Shown: positions 16,885 to 25,082, numbered from the stretch's first letter. The stretch is DNA of 64,000 bases from Microbacterium sp. VKM Ac-2923 (GCF_022815605.1 NZ_JALGRP010000001.1:529743-593742); one strand, 5' to 3'. Numbers and translations: made by a program. The notes: generated from the letters alone by a model not told the origin.

Positions 16885-17073
16885 CCTTCAACTTCTGGAT
16901 ACTTGAGGCCTCAATCGTCGGCGCCGTACCGCAGGCGCTCGGGTGATAGTACAAGCGAGATGGTGTCGCCTCCATCGCCGTCGAGGCGGAAGCCCTGTGA
17001 AACAGGTATCAACTCACGCATGAGCGAATTGAACGATTTGGGCGGTTTGTGCGTTTTGGGTGATAATGGCGTC

Positions 17074-17577
17074 ATGACCCCCCACGCACGATCGTCCCGT
17101 CAGACGCAGGTCGTCGAACCACCGCACGATCTCGACGAGATGATGCAGCTGGCGAATTTTTTGGAGCACCATTCCGCTCCGGCCGTGCTGCTGGGCCCGG
17201 ATGGTGAGCAGGTTCCTCTGCCCCTGCCGGCATACGAGGCGCTCAAGCAAGTTGTTGCGGCAATGGAGCGGGGCGCGTCTATCAGTCTCGAACCGATCGA
17301 TCGCCAGCTCACTACCCAACAGGCGGCAGCACTTCTGGGAATCAGCCGAAACACTCTCGTGAGACTCCTGGACGAACACGAACTTCCGTTCGAGCGTCTC
17401 GGCGAGTCTCGGCATCGCCGGCTCAGGCTCCACGACGTTCTCGCATACCGCGATCGCAAGCGAGAAGAGCGGCGGAGCCGTCTTGACGAGATGACCCGTC
17501 AGGCGAACGACGACGGCCTGTACGACGCCGACGCATCGACCTACGCAGAGGCGTTGCGTCGCGCGCGGAGTCAGTGA
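17074..17577 (+). CDS. Helix-turn-helix (excisionase-type) antitoxin of a PIN toxin
   Basis: Protein of 167 aa. Residues about 82-135 carry an excisionase/MerR-like winged HTH (LTTQQAAALLGISRNTLVRL, then DEHELPFERLGESRHRRL) as in DNA-binding antitoxins of PIN-domain toxins. The C-terminal ~35 residues (DDGLYDADASTYAEAL) would be the toxin-binding tail. ATG at 17074; an ATG at 17020 in the same frame would add 18 residues. It ends three bases before the PIN gene, so the pair is co-transcribed and probably autoregulated. Confidence 0.82.
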   Translation: MTPHARSSRQTQVVEPPHDLDEMMQLANFLEHHSAPAVLLGPDGEQVPLPLPAYEALKQVVAAMERGASISLEPIDRQLTTQQAAALLGISRNTLVRLLDEHELPFERLGESRHRRLRLHDVLAYRDRKREERRSRLDEMTRQANDDGLYDADASTYAEALRRARSQ

Positions 17578-17580
17578 CTC

Positions 17581-18186
17581 GTGAGCAGCTTCACGGCGTT
17601 CCTCGATGCGTGCGTGCTCGTACCCATCGCGCCCTGTGACACCCTTCTGCGCATGGCCGATTGCGGTGCATTCCGGCCGCTCTGGTCGGAGAGGGTGGAA
17701 GAGGAGGCTCTGCGAGCGCTGTGCGAGATTCATCCGGACATTGATCCCAGTCGGTTCCACAGCCGATTCCGAAGCATGAACGAGGCGTTCGAAGACGCGC
17801 GTGTCACGGGGTGGGAAACGCTCGTCGAAGGACTCGAGCTGCCCGACCCGAACGACCGTCATGTTCTTGCTGCCGCGATCCGCGGGAGGGCGGATGTCAT
17901 TGTGACCGAGAACGTGCGCGACTTTCCCGCGTCCGCGCTCTCGCCACTCGGACTTGAAGCCGTGCGCCTCGACGAGTTCCTCCTGACGCAGTTCGATCTG
18001 GGCGTTCCGGCTACGGTTCAGATCGTCCACGACCAGGCACGGGCAATGGGGCGACCACCGGTGACGGCAGAACAGTTGCTGGGGCGGCTTGCGCGCAGTG
18101 GGGCACCTCGGTTCGCTCACGCGGTCGAGGCCGCGCTGTCTTCTCCACAAGTCTCGGATCAAGACCTGGAGGACTCCGGGCGCTAG
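17581..18186 (+). CDS. PIN-domain toxin (VapC-like ribonuclease)
   Basis: Protein of 201 aa. PIN fold: AFLDACVLVP places the first catalytic Asp at residue 9; PDPNDRHVLAAAIRGRADVI with Asp92 and TENVRDFP with Glu110/Asp114 complete the acidic Mg2+ site. Such toxins cleave tRNA or rRNA and are held inactive by the antitoxin encoded upstream. A C-terminal ~65-residue extension (FDLGVPATVQIVHDQARAMG) is typical of the longer PIN subfamily paired with HTH antitoxins. GTG start at 17581, 3 bp after the antitoxin stop. Confidence 0.85.
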   Translation: MSSFTAFLDACVLVPIAPCDTLLRMADCGAFRPLWSERVEEEALRALCEIHPDIDPSRFHSRFRSMNEAFEDARVTGWETLVEGLELPDPNDRHVLAAAIRGRADVIVTENVRDFPASALSPLGLEAVRLDEFLLTQFDLGVPATVQIVHDQARAMGRPPVTAEQLLGRLARSGAPRFAHAVEAALSSPQVSDQDLEDSGR

Positions 18187-18289
18187 GGATCGAAACGTCT
18201 GGTGTTACGCCCCACTACGCCCGAGATCGCCCGCCCCCGCGGCATCCCGTAGCTTCATCTCACCAACCCCTCCGAAGGCAGGTGAAGCC

Positions 18290-18547
18290 ATGTCCCGCAC
18301 GATCTCGTCGACAGTCCACCCGATCCAGCGCTGCATGGCAGCCTCGAACCCTTCCGCGTGGTGGGACGGCCTCGTGATCGCCGCCGACGGCGCGTCGGTG
18401 ACCGTCGCTCTGCTGAACGGCGCGACAACGGAACTGCGGATCGTCGGCCCGGCCGTCGACATCGCGTTGGGGGAGCCGGTGGCTTTTCACCCGGTCGCAG
18501 AACTGCTCAGCGCGTCAGCGATTCTGACCACCGCACGCGCGGCCTGA
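18290..18547 (+). CDS. Small protein of unknown function
   Basis: Protein of 85 aa, no family recognised. Mostly beta-strand-like pattern: WWDGLVIAADGASVTVALLN then TTELRIVGPAVDIALGEPVA, which suggests a small barrel. ATG at 18290 is preceded by AGGCAGGTGAAGCC, a good ribosome site. GC and codon use match the core genome, so it probably lies just outside the accessory island. The 40-aa membrane protein follows 18 bp downstream and may be co-expressed. Confidence 0.6.
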   Translation: MSRTISSTVHPIQRCMAASNPSAWWDGLVIAADGASVTVALLNGATTELRIVGPAVDIALGEPVAFHPVAELLSASAILTTARAA

Positions 18548-18565
18548 TTTCGGGGCAGAGGCGGA

Positions 18566-18688
18566 ATGACTCAGGACGAGCGAGAGCGTTCTCCCGCCGT
18601 CCTGGTCGTCATCCTCGTTGTGGTGGTTCTCGCAGTGATCGTCGTGGTGACGTCCGGAGTGCTTGCGACGGTCTTTGATCCGGCGTGA
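18566..18688 (+). CDS. 40-aa single-pass membrane peptide
   Basis: ATG at 18566 opens a 40-codon frame ending at TGA 18686-18688. Residues about 11-36 are an unbroken hydrophobic helix (VLVVILVVVVLAVIVVVTSG) after a charged N-terminus (DERERS). It lies 18 bp after the 85-aa gene and ends one base before the convergent copper-protein stop. No family; coding status rests on the clean amphipathic layout and spacing. Confidence 0.5.
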   Translation: MTQDERERSPAVLVVILVVVVLAVIVVVTSGVLATVFDPA

Positions 18689-18689
18689 G

Positions 18690-19091
18690 TCAGGCGCTCA
18701 TCGAGGCCATCATGGCCTCGCACTTCATGACCATGTCGTCGCAGGCCATCGCGCAGTAGCGGCACATCTCATCCATGTCGGCGTGCGCGCGACATTCGGC
18801 GGCGCAGGCCTTGCCCATGGTCATGCAGGCGGTCATCATGGCGCTCATCACGTCCATGTTCATCCCCGCCGGACGCATCATCATGTGCATCGTCGCCTGA
18901 GCCATCTCGACCATGTTCGAGCACATCGCGCAGCAGGTCGCCATCTCGGGACCGTGCATCATGTCGCTGCCGGCGCACATCGCCGCGGCCATCGCGCAGG
19001 CGTTGAGCGACTGCATGCATTCCTGCATGGCATCCATGTCCATGGTCGTCTCGCCCATGTCCATCGACTTCATCATTGCCATCGTGTCCAT
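18690..19091 (-). CDS. Met/Cys-rich copper-storage-like four-helix protein (DUF326/Csp-like)
   Basis: Protein of 133 aa with 37 Met and 13 Cys by direct count. Helical repeats of the type CxxxC (TCCAMC, KACAAEC, MCRYCAMAC) match the Csp/DUF326 cuprous-ion storage fold, where Cys thiolates line a four-helix bundle. The N-terminal ~25 residues are Met-rich (MDTMAMMKSMDMGETTMDMD), which could serve as an additional Cu(I) loading site. No signal peptide, so cytosolic. Its own degenerate copy lies at 15230-15525. No copper regulator or exporter gene is adjacent. Confidence 0.82.
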   Translation of the reverse strand: MDTMAMMKSMDMGETTMDMDAMQECMQSLNACAMAAAMCAGSDMMHGPEMATCCAMCSNMVEMAQATMHMMMRPAGMNMDVMSAMMTACMTMGKACAAECRAHADMDEMCRYCAMACDDMVMKCEAMMASMSA

Positions 19092-19244
19092 TGCTTCTCC
19101 CGTGTTCTCGTCGTGACGGAGGGACCGGATGCCGCGGAGGGACTCCGGCGTACCGGCGATGCTACGCCCGCGGGTGCCGCCGGTGACAGAGCTCGCAGGA
19201 GGTTGATCAGGTGATCGGGGACGTGCGATTGTGCCCGGGCCCCG

Positions 19245-19955
19245 TCAGCGGATGGCGTCGGCGATGACGTCGCGGGCGACGTCGGCGAGCTTTCGCTGAG
19301 TGCTGCGAGCCTGTTCGCGAAGAAGGCGGAAGGCCTCCTCCATGTCGACGCCGTGCGAGTGAGACAGGACGCCTTTCGCCTGCTCGATCACGACACGGCT
19401 GTCGAGAGCGTGCTGCAACTGCGTGCGAGCGATGTCTGATTCTCGGAACGCTCGTTCGTGAAGGATGCCGATCGTGGCGATATCTGCGAGACCTCGCGCC
19501 GCGAGGGCGTCTTGCGCGGAGAGTGGGTCGGGGGTGTCGCCGAAGAGGTTCAGCGAACCGATGACCTCTTCGCGGAGGCGAAGGGGGATCGCGTGCATCC
19601 ACTGATACCCCAACTCACCGACGGCGTCCGCGAACCGCGGCCATCGATCGTGAATCGCGGCGAAGTCGTCGACGGTGACCGGTTGGCCGGAGTGGTACGC
19701 ATCCAGGCACGGGCCCTGGTCCGCGTTGAGCTGAAGCAGGGAGATGAGCTGGCTGCGTTCGCTCGTCGACGCGACCACCTCCAGGGATCCCTGGGCGTCG
19801 GGAAGAAGGATGCCGGCGTCGGCCGCACCGAAGGTCTTCGCGCACCGGCTGACCAACCGGTAGAGAAGGTCGACGACGTCGTAACCGCTGACCAGGGTGT
19901 CGGCGAGATCGACGAAAGTGTCGACCAGCTCTTTCTCCCGCGATGTGCTCGTCAT
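19245..19955 (-). CDS. GAF-ANTAR transcription antitermination regulator
   Basis: Protein of 236 aa. Residues about 20-160 form a GAF sensor domain (AADAGILLPDAQGSLEVVAS; DQGPCLDAY with the typical GPC; HAIPLRLREEVIGSLNLFG). Residues about 170-230 form an ANTAR RNA-binding domain (LDSRVVIEQAKGVLSHSHGV then DMEEAFRLLREQARS). Such proteins bind twin-hairpin RNA and control antitermination. ATG at 19955. Paired with a second GAF-ANTAR gene 29 bp upstream on the same strand, so probably one transcript; the signal is unknown. Confidence 0.9.
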   Translation of the reverse strand: MTSTSREKELVDTFVDLADTLVSGYDVVDLLYRLVSRCAKTFGAADAGILLPDAQGSLEVVASTSERSQLISLLQLNADQGPCLDAYHSGQPVTVDDFAAIHDRWPRFADAVGELGYQWMHAIPLRLREEVIGSLNLFGDTPDPLSAQDALAARGLADIATIGILHERAFRESDIARTQLQHALDSRVVIEQAKGVLSHSHGVDMEEAFRLLREQARSTQRKLADVARDVIADAIR

Positions 19956-19984
19956 GGGTGCAACCTACTTCCGTTCGTTCGCGA

Positions 19985-20626
19985 TCACGTCGAAAAATCG
20001 ATGTCGCGCGAGATAATCGCCTCCGCCACCTCACGGACCGGCCGGCCCGACGCGAAGGCGTGTGCGCGGATGATGAGCAATGCGTCGTCGGGGGCCACGC
20101 GCAACTGGGCGACCACCATCCCGGTCGCTTGATGGACGAATCGTCGGGGGGAAGCGTTCGCGGAAATGTCCTCGTCGAGGGAGTCGAGAGCGGACCTCAG
20201 TATCCTCCGACCCGCGGAGTTCGCCAAGACGGCAGCCTCATCGACCTGCTCGACCGACAATGCGTGGGCGCGGGTGGCGTAGAGATTCACGACGCCCACC
20301 TCCACCAGGCCCACCACCATCGGAAACGCGTACACCGACGAGATGCTGTGTCGTGTGGCTGTCGCGAGGAACATGGGCCACGCGGCGTCCGCGTCACGTC
20401 GCAGGTCGGGAAGCAGCACGGGTGCGGCGGTTGCTCGAGCTCGCCAACACGGCCCCACACCGGAATCGAGCTGCGTCTCGTCGAGCTCAGCGGCGACAGC
20501 GTCGCTCGCGCAGATCGTCTCGACTTCGAACGGTGCACCCAGCGATGAAACGGCGACATGTTGCACCGGGAGCGACTTTATGAACCCCGGGCATAAAGAC
20601 GAGGAAACCGCGCGATCGGGTGGCAT
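19985..20626 (-). CDS. Second GAF-ANTAR regulator
   Basis: Protein of 213 aa. GAF part: LDETQLDSGVGPCWRA and SSVYAFPMVVGLVEVGVVNL. C-terminal ANTAR-like helices: RFVHQATGMVVAQLRVAPDD then ALLIIRAHAFASGRPVREVA. The order and spacing match GAF-ANTAR proteins although the sequence is divergent from the neighbour at 19245. ATG at 20626; the frame begins close to the GTG-rich divergent region shared with the DUF7882-like gene. Confidence 0.82.
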   Translation of the reverse strand: MPPDRAVSSSLCPGFIKSLPVQHVAVSSLGAPFEVETICASDAVAAELDETQLDSGVGPCWRARATAAPVLLPDLRRDADAAWPMFLATATRHSISSVYAFPMVVGLVEVGVVNLYATRAHALSVEQVDEAAVLANSAGRRILRSALDSLDEDISANASPRRFVHQATGMVVAQLRVAPDDALLIIRAHAFASGRPVREVAEAIISRDIDFST

Positions 20627-20822
20627 GAAACTCCTGACCTAGTCGAACACAGCGGCCTAGGTCCAGGGGACGCCTGCCCCCACTCTACGTCCACAGTGCC
20701 GCGGGATGCAGTCGCTTGGTCGGGCGTCCGAACGTTGCTTTCCGTGGGGGCCGCCCTTATCGTATTCATAGTTGCCCCGGACCCCGGTGACCTGTTTTAT
20801 CTGCGTGACAAACGGGGTAAAG

Positions 20823-21170
20823 ATGGGCAGCTTGTTCTACGGCTCCACGGCGGAGCCGATTCGTCTTCCCGACGTCGTTCTCGCGCATCTGCAAGCGGTG
20901 ACGACCGCGAGATTGCGCCGCGGTGAGAGCTTCATCGTGTCGTGCCGGCTGCCTGACGCAGCTGCGGGCCACCGAACCACGCTCTGGATGCACGCCGCCA
21001 TTCCGTTGCGATTCGTCTTCGATGTCGACGCCGAAATCACCCTGAATGGGGAAACCCTGCGTCACTTCGCGCAGGCCGCGCAATCGACGGCCGGCATCTT
21101 CATCGACGTCACCGAGCCCGACAGGCGAGACAGCCCGGCGCTGCCTGCAGCGGCTCGATCAGTCACATGA
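20823..21170 (+). CDS. DUF7882-like protein
   Basis: Protein of 115 aa resembling a family frequent in Microbacteriaceae. Seen: MGSLFYGSTAEPIRLPDVVL, then AHLQAVTTARLRRGESFIVS, then GHRTTLWMHAAIPLRFVF. Function not known; basic residues and the small two-sheet pattern would suit a nucleic-acid or cell-envelope role, but that is unproven. ATG at 20823 chosen because the family starts at MG(S/K)L.YG; upstream codons would add a Cys-rich lead. Overlaps the next gene by 4 bp (ATGA). Confidence 0.7.
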   Translation: MGSLFYGSTAEPIRLPDVVLAHLQAVTTARLRRGESFIVSCRLPDAAAGHRTTLWMHAAIPLRFVFDVDAEITLNGETLRHFAQAAQSTAGIFIDVTEPDRRDSPALPAAARSVT

Positions 21171-21499
21171 CCACTCGAGGATTGCACGCCACGCCCAGTC
21201 GAGTTCACGCCGTGTGGACTCTGCAGGAGGAGGGGCACCTCACCGCGAAGGTCGGGGACTCGACACTCGGACACGTCGTGATGGTCGCCGATGGATCCTT
21301 CATCGCCTTCGACGGACAGTCGACGCCCCTGGGGCGCCACCAGACCCTCCGCGCCGCCCAGCTCTCGACGCTCCGCGCTGCCGACGGAAGCGGCGCGCCG
21401 ACTCACAATCGATTGAGTCCCGTCCTGGCACTCGTCGCCGGTGCGGTCGCGGCAGGGCTTCTGACCGTGGGGGTCGTCGTCCTGTCCGTCGCACCGTGA
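21167..21499 (+). CDS. Small protein with C-terminal membrane helix
   Basis: Protein of 110 aa, family not recognised. N-terminal ~80 residues are soluble (VHAVWTLQEEGHLTAKVGDS; VVMVADGSFIAFDGQSTPLG), reminiscent of a small beta domain. Residues about 83-108 form one hydrophobic helix (PVLALVAGAVAAGLLTVGVV). Start overlaps the DUF7882-like stop by 4 bp, so the two are translationally coupled and likely act together at the membrane. Confidence 0.65.
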   Translation: MTTRGLHATPSRVHAVWTLQEEGHLTAKVGDSTLGHVVMVADGSFIAFDGQSTPLGRHQTLRAAQLSTLRAADGSGAPTHNRLSPVLALVAGAVAAGLLTVGVVVLSVAP

Positions 21500-21754
21500 C
21501 GGCCGGACCCGTTCGCACATAACACTCGCACCGTGGGAGGCGCGCTGTTCATGGAGAATCTTCCTTCGTTCTCCTGAGACTGACAAACGCCCGTGTAAAA
21601 GCGTCCAGCGAATCAGGGAAATCGCGGATTCACGCTCTTCGGGGCGTCTGAATATGCAAATGCGCGAATACGCGGAGCGTAACTTGAAGAAAACAGTCCC
21701 TGGCATCCGCCTTCGGCTTCGGGCCCATCTGGTCACCCAACCGAGGAGCATGCA

Positions 21755-22867
21755 ATGGCTGCACCCGTCATCGAGTCCCGGCTGGGACCGATCCGTCAGA
21801 CCTACAAGGGGACGACCGACTTCCCGCCGATGGCGAAGGCCTATACCGAGCTGTCGCAGGTCGTGCGCGAGACGGGACTGCTCGCGCGAGCCCGCCGCTT
21901 CTACGCCGTCGTCGGCATCGTTCTCGCTCTCGGCTTCGGCGGAGCGATCACCGGTTTCGTGCTGCTGGGCGACAGCTGGTTCCAGCTGCTGATCGCCGCC
22001 GCACTCGGCATCCTGTTCACGCAGGTCGCGTTCCTCGCGCACGAAGCGGCGCACAAGCAGATCTTCGCGTCGGGCAAGGCCAACGAGCGTCTCGCCCTGT
22101 GGCTCGCCGCAGGCGTCGTGGGCATGAGCGTGTCGTGGTGGAGTGCGAAACACACCCGCCACCACGCCAACCCGAACCGCGTGGGCAAAGACCCCGACAT
22201 CGAGATCGACACGATCTCGTTCCTGGACGAGGATGCCGTCAAGGCGCGTGGCATCCAGCGCTGGATCACCCAGCGCCAGGGGTGGGCGTTCTTCCCGCTG
22301 CTCACCCTCGAGGGTGCCAACCTGCACGTCATCGGCCTGCGCCACCTGCTCTCGCGCGAGCCCGTCAAGGGCCGCTGGACCGAGCTGTCGCTGATCGCGC
22401 TGCGCTTCGCGATCTTCGTCGCCCCGGTGTTCGTCTTCCTGCCGCTCGGTATGGCCTTCGCCTTCCTCGGCGTGCAGCTCGCCGTCTTCGGCGTCTACAT
22501 GGGCGCGTCGTTCGCGCCGAACCACAAGGGCATGGCGGTCATCGCCCCGGACGCGAAACTCGACTTCTTCAGCAAGCAGGTGCGCACCTCGCGCAACATC
22601 ACCGGCGGCTGGTGGGCCACCTGGCTGATGGGCGGCCTGAACTACCAGATCGAGCATCACCTGTTCCCGAACATGCCCCGCCCGCACCTCAGCAAGGCTC
22701 GCGCCATCGTCAAGGAGCAGAGCGCCTCACTGAACGTCCCCTACGTCGAGACGACGCTGTTGCAGTCGTACGGCATCGTGATCGCCTACCTGAACCGCGT
22801 GGGCCTGGCCGCCCGCGACCCGTTCGAGTGCCCGATGACGTCCACCGCGGCACGAAGCGTTCGGTAA
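21755..22867 (+). CDS. Membrane fatty acid desaturase
   Basis: Di-iron acyl desaturase of 370 aa. Histidine boxes: HEAAHKQ (near residue 97), HTRHH (near 134) and QIEHHLFPNMPRPHL (near 300), the pattern of acyl-lipid/front-end desaturases. Four or more hydrophobic segments flank them. It would introduce a double bond into membrane acyl chains with electrons from ferredoxin or a flavoprotein. ATG at 21755 follows GAGGAG. The 255-bp upstream region holds AT-richer sequence and a short inverted repeat near 21607-21640; a cold-induced promoter is plausible but not demonstrable here. Confidence 0.92.
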   Translation: MAAPVIESRLGPIRQTYKGTTDFPPMAKAYTELSQVVRETGLLARARRFYAVVGIVLALGFGGAITGFVLLGDSWFQLLIAAALGILFTQVAFLAHEAAHKQIFASGKANERLALWLAAGVVGMSVSWWSAKHTRHHANPNRVGKDPDIEIDTISFLDEDAVKARGIQRWITQRQGWAFFPLLTLEGANLHVIGLRHLLSREPVKGRWTELSLIALRFAIFVAPVFVFLPLGMAFAFLGVQLAVFGVYMGASFAPNHKGMAVIAPDAKLDFFSKQVRTSRNITGGWWATWLMGGLNYQIEHHLFPNMPRPHLSKARAIVKEQSASLNVPYVETTLLQSYGIVIAYLNRVGLAARDPFECPMTSTAARSVR

Positions 22868-22888
22868 CAAGAGCGGGGTGGCGGACGC

Positions 22889-22912
22889 CGTCTCGTCGTC
22901 GACGACGGGACG
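22889..22912. terminator. Palindrome after the desaturase gene, probable terminator
   Basis: CGTCTCGTCGTC/GACGACGGGACG, 24 bp with a single mismatched pair, begins 21 bp after the desaturase stop. No loop and no T-run, as in several other palindromes of this window. The rest of the 198-bp gap shows nothing recognisable. Confidence 0.5.
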
Positions 22913-23065
22913 CGTTTCACGGGCCGCCCCCTAGCCCGTCGCACCCTCCACCTCGGCAACCACCGAGAGCAGCCCAGGCGCTGTCAGAGCATCGGCTGGA
23001 TCGCGCTCGTCACTGATCCGCGCGCGCGGTCGGCGGCGCGATCGTCGTTTTCCCGCAGCTTCACA

Positions 23066-23362
23066 ATGGAGGTATCAGAGTTGGATCCCGACGAAACACT
23101 CGAAGTGCGACTGGCGAGCATCTTGACTCCGCACCTCCTTTCACAAGACCCCGCACCGGTGATCCTGCAGCTTCAGGAAGCCGCCGGCACGAACACGCGC
23201 ATGCTCGCTCGATTCTGCGGGGTGACGGCCGGCTTCTTCATGAACGCTCAGACCTCGACCATGTGCACGGCACTGCTCACCGAGATCGAGGGCGCAGAGG
23301 AATGGGCGGACCTCGGACGCGAACGACGCAAGAGGGCCACCGCTCATTCCGACGGAGAGTAG
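23066..23362 (+). CDS. Small protein of unknown function
   Basis: Protein of 98 aa, no family recognised. Helical, acidic N-terminus (VSELDPDETLEVRLASIL), a middle with FCGVTAGFFMNAQTSTMC and a basic tail (RERRKRATAHSDGE). ATG at 23066. Isolated between the desaturase region and the convergent DUF1653 gene; codon usage matches the neighbours. Coding status is moderately certain. Confidence 0.5.
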   Translation: MEVSELDPDETLEVRLASILTPHLLSQDPAPVILQLQEAAGTNTRMLARFCGVTAGFFMNAQTSTMCTALLTEIEGAEEWADLGRERRKRATAHSDGE

Positions 23363-23466
23363 CGGCGAAGTCGTCGGATGCTCGTTGCGGCGGCGGCCGG
23401 GGACTCAGGCTTCCGACGGTGGAGGCAGGTCGTTGCGGCGTCCACCCGCGGCCCCCGACGTGCGGT

Positions 23467-23676
23467 CTAGGCGATACGCCGGAACCGCGGCCCCGTGTAT
23501 CCGTCGCGGTCGACGGTCTCGGTGAACATCCCCACCGGGCGCACCCAGAACGAGTAGTCGTCGTAGAGCTTGCGGTAGGAGACGAAGAGCTCCTCGGTCT
23601 CGGAGTGCCTCGCGGTTCCGAAGACTTCGTAGCGCTGGCCTTTGAAATGTTCGTAGATGCCGGGTTCGATGCTCAC
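23467..23676 (-). CDS. DUF1653-family protein
   Basis: Protein of 69 aa. Seen: GIYEHFKGQRYEVFGTARHS, then LFVSYRKLYDDYSFWVRP and MFTETV, the landmarks of DUF1653 (small SH3-like beta proteins of unknown function). GTG at 23676 is chosen because the family begins just before GxYxHxKG and GAAGGGA sits 9-10 bases upstream; no ATG is available without a long non-homologous lead. Divergent from the P-loop kinase-like gene. Confidence 0.8.
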   Translation of the reverse strand: MSIEPGIYEHFKGQRYEVFGTARHSETEELFVSYRKLYDDYSFWVRPVGMFTETVDRDGYTGPRFRRIA

Positions 23677-23826
23677 TCGGACCGTCCCTTCGTGCAGGAG
23701 TCGAATCGTCGCGCACCGCCTCGGTGCAATCAGGTGCCGAGTATGCCACGGGGTCTGGAGTCCGGACGGGTCGGGCGGCGTCGAGAAGACCCTGTCGGTC
23801 GTCCTCGCCGCGAGTACCGTGGCGGC

Positions 23827-24279
23827 ATGGCGAGGGTTCTGATCACGGGTATGTCCGGCACGGGGAAGTCCACGGTGCTCGAGAAGCTCGCCGAGCGGGG
23901 GTATCGAACCGTCGACACGGACTACGGCGGGTGGACCGACGGCAGAGGTGGCCCGTGGGATGCCGCGAGGATGGCAGAACTGCTTGCGACGGCGTCGGCC
24001 GTGGTGGTGTCGGGGACGACCGAGGACCAAGGTCGCTTCTACGACCGCTTCGAGCACGTGGTGCTGTTGAGCGCCCCCGTCGACGTTCTGATCGATCGGG
24101 TGCGTCAACGGTCGAACAATCCGTACGGGCATTCCGCGGAGGAGCAACAACAGATCCGTCAGCACCTCGCCGATGTCGAGCCGCTCCTCAGACGGGGTGC
24201 GACCGTGGAGATGGATGCCCGGATGCCGGTGCACCGGCTCGCCGATGCGATTTCACGCCTCGCGGGCGAGCCCTCCTGA
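23827..24279 (+). CDS. P-loop kinase-like ATPase
   Basis: Protein of 150 aa. Walker A GMSGTGKST at residues 8-16, an acidic DTDYGGW near 36, LLSAPVDVLIDRVRQRSNNP as a LID-like region, and an all-helical C-terminus. This is the AAA_18/shikimate-kinase-like small nucleotide kinase group, which phosphorylates small molecules. The substrate cannot be inferred. ATG at 23827. Neighbouring genes are functionally unrelated. Confidence 0.8.
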   Translation: MARVLITGMSGTGKSTVLEKLAERGYRTVDTDYGGWTDGRGGPWDAARMAELLATASAVVVSGTTEDQGRFYDRFEHVVLLSAPVDVLIDRVRQRSNNPYGHSAEEQQQIRQHLADVEPLLRRGATVEMDARMPVHRLADAISRLAGEPS

Positions 24280-24325
24280 CGGGGCGTCACCAGGCGCGAC
24301 CTCGAAGATCGATCATTCCCCCGGG

Positions 24326-24480
24326 CTACGGCTCGACATCGTGGCCAACGGGAAGGATGAGCAGGGGCGGCCCGGGTGAATGTGTCGCGAGGGTGCCGTC
24401 ACGTCCCACGGAACGCTCGGACGCGGTGATGCGCTTCCAACCGCACGACAGATAGAACGGAACGATCTCCTCGCGGCATC
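24326..24480 (-). pseudogene. C-terminal remnant of a GNAT acetyltransferase
   Basis: Minus-strand translation ending at TAG 24326-24328 reads CREEIVPFYLSCGW, then KRITASERSVGRDGTLA, then PPLLILPVG, the shape of a GNAT C-terminal beta strand and bulge. No N-terminal acetyl-CoA site is present: the frame runs into the CGNR gene end with no start. Resemblance is by eye only. It fills most of the 248-bp gap between the P-loop gene and the CGNR gene. Confidence 0.45.
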
Positions 24481-24527
24481 GGTGCTCGTTGGCGGGTCTG
24501 CTCGCCCAGTCCGAGCTGCGGTGGCAG

Positions 24528-25082
24528 TCAGGTGCGGCGGGCCCTCAGACGCGCCTTCTTCTCGTGATTGCCGCAGGTGTTCATGTCGCACCAGCGGCGC
24601 GTGCGACCGCGGCTCGTGTCGAAGAAAGCCGCTCGGCAGGTGGGGGAGGCGCAGAGGGCCAACGTGCCGGGGCGCACTCCCGCGAGGATCTCGATCGCGT
24701 CGGCGGCCACGACGCTGAGGGCTGCCGTCACGGCGGACGGTCCGCCGAGGAGCCATCGGCGATCGCCGTCGCGCGTGAGCGCCGCCGACGCCGTCGCACG
24801 CGCGCTGGCCGCGTTGATGACGTCGACAGCTCCGTGGGGGAGCGGTCGGTCGAGAGCTCGGGCGGTGGCAGCGGCATGGATCGCCTCGCGCAGATCGACT
24901 GCCGCGACAAGGTCGGCGGGGGAGCACGCGTCGATCGGGAGGCCCACCTCGCGCAGCCAGTCCGTCAGCCGTGCGGGCGTGGGAATGCGTTCGACGGGCA
25001 TTCCGCATCGTTCCGTCCGCGTTCCCGTGAAGGTGGTCGCGAGCACGGAGCCGAGACGGAACTCCGGATCACGGTCAGGCAT
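24528..25082 (-). CDS. CGNR zinc-finger / ABATE-domain transcriptional regulator
   Basis: Protein of 184 aa. The N-terminal ABATE-like part carries RLTDWLREVGLPIDACSPAD and VAAVDLREAIHAAATARALD. The C-terminal CGNR finger carries CASPTCRAAFFDTS followed by WCDMNTCGNHEKKARLR, with four Cys as zinc ligands and the eponymous CGNR-type box. A DNA-binding regulator; the divergent epoxide hydrolase at 25166 is the obvious candidate target. ATG at 25082. Confidence 0.88.
   Translation of the reverse strand: MPDRDPEFRLGSVLATTFTGTRTERCGMPVERIPTPARLTDWLREVGLPIDACSPADLVAAVDLREAIHAAATARALDRPLPHGAVDVINAASARATASAALTRDGDRRWLLGGPSAVTAALSVVAADAIEILAGVRPGTLALCASPTCRAAFFDTSRGRTRRWCDMNTCGNHEKKARLRARRT

Noticed and set aside
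11538-18186. Prophage or integrative element
   Set aside because: No integrase, recombinase, phage structural gene or tRNA attachment site is visible at either edge; the term accessory island is kept.
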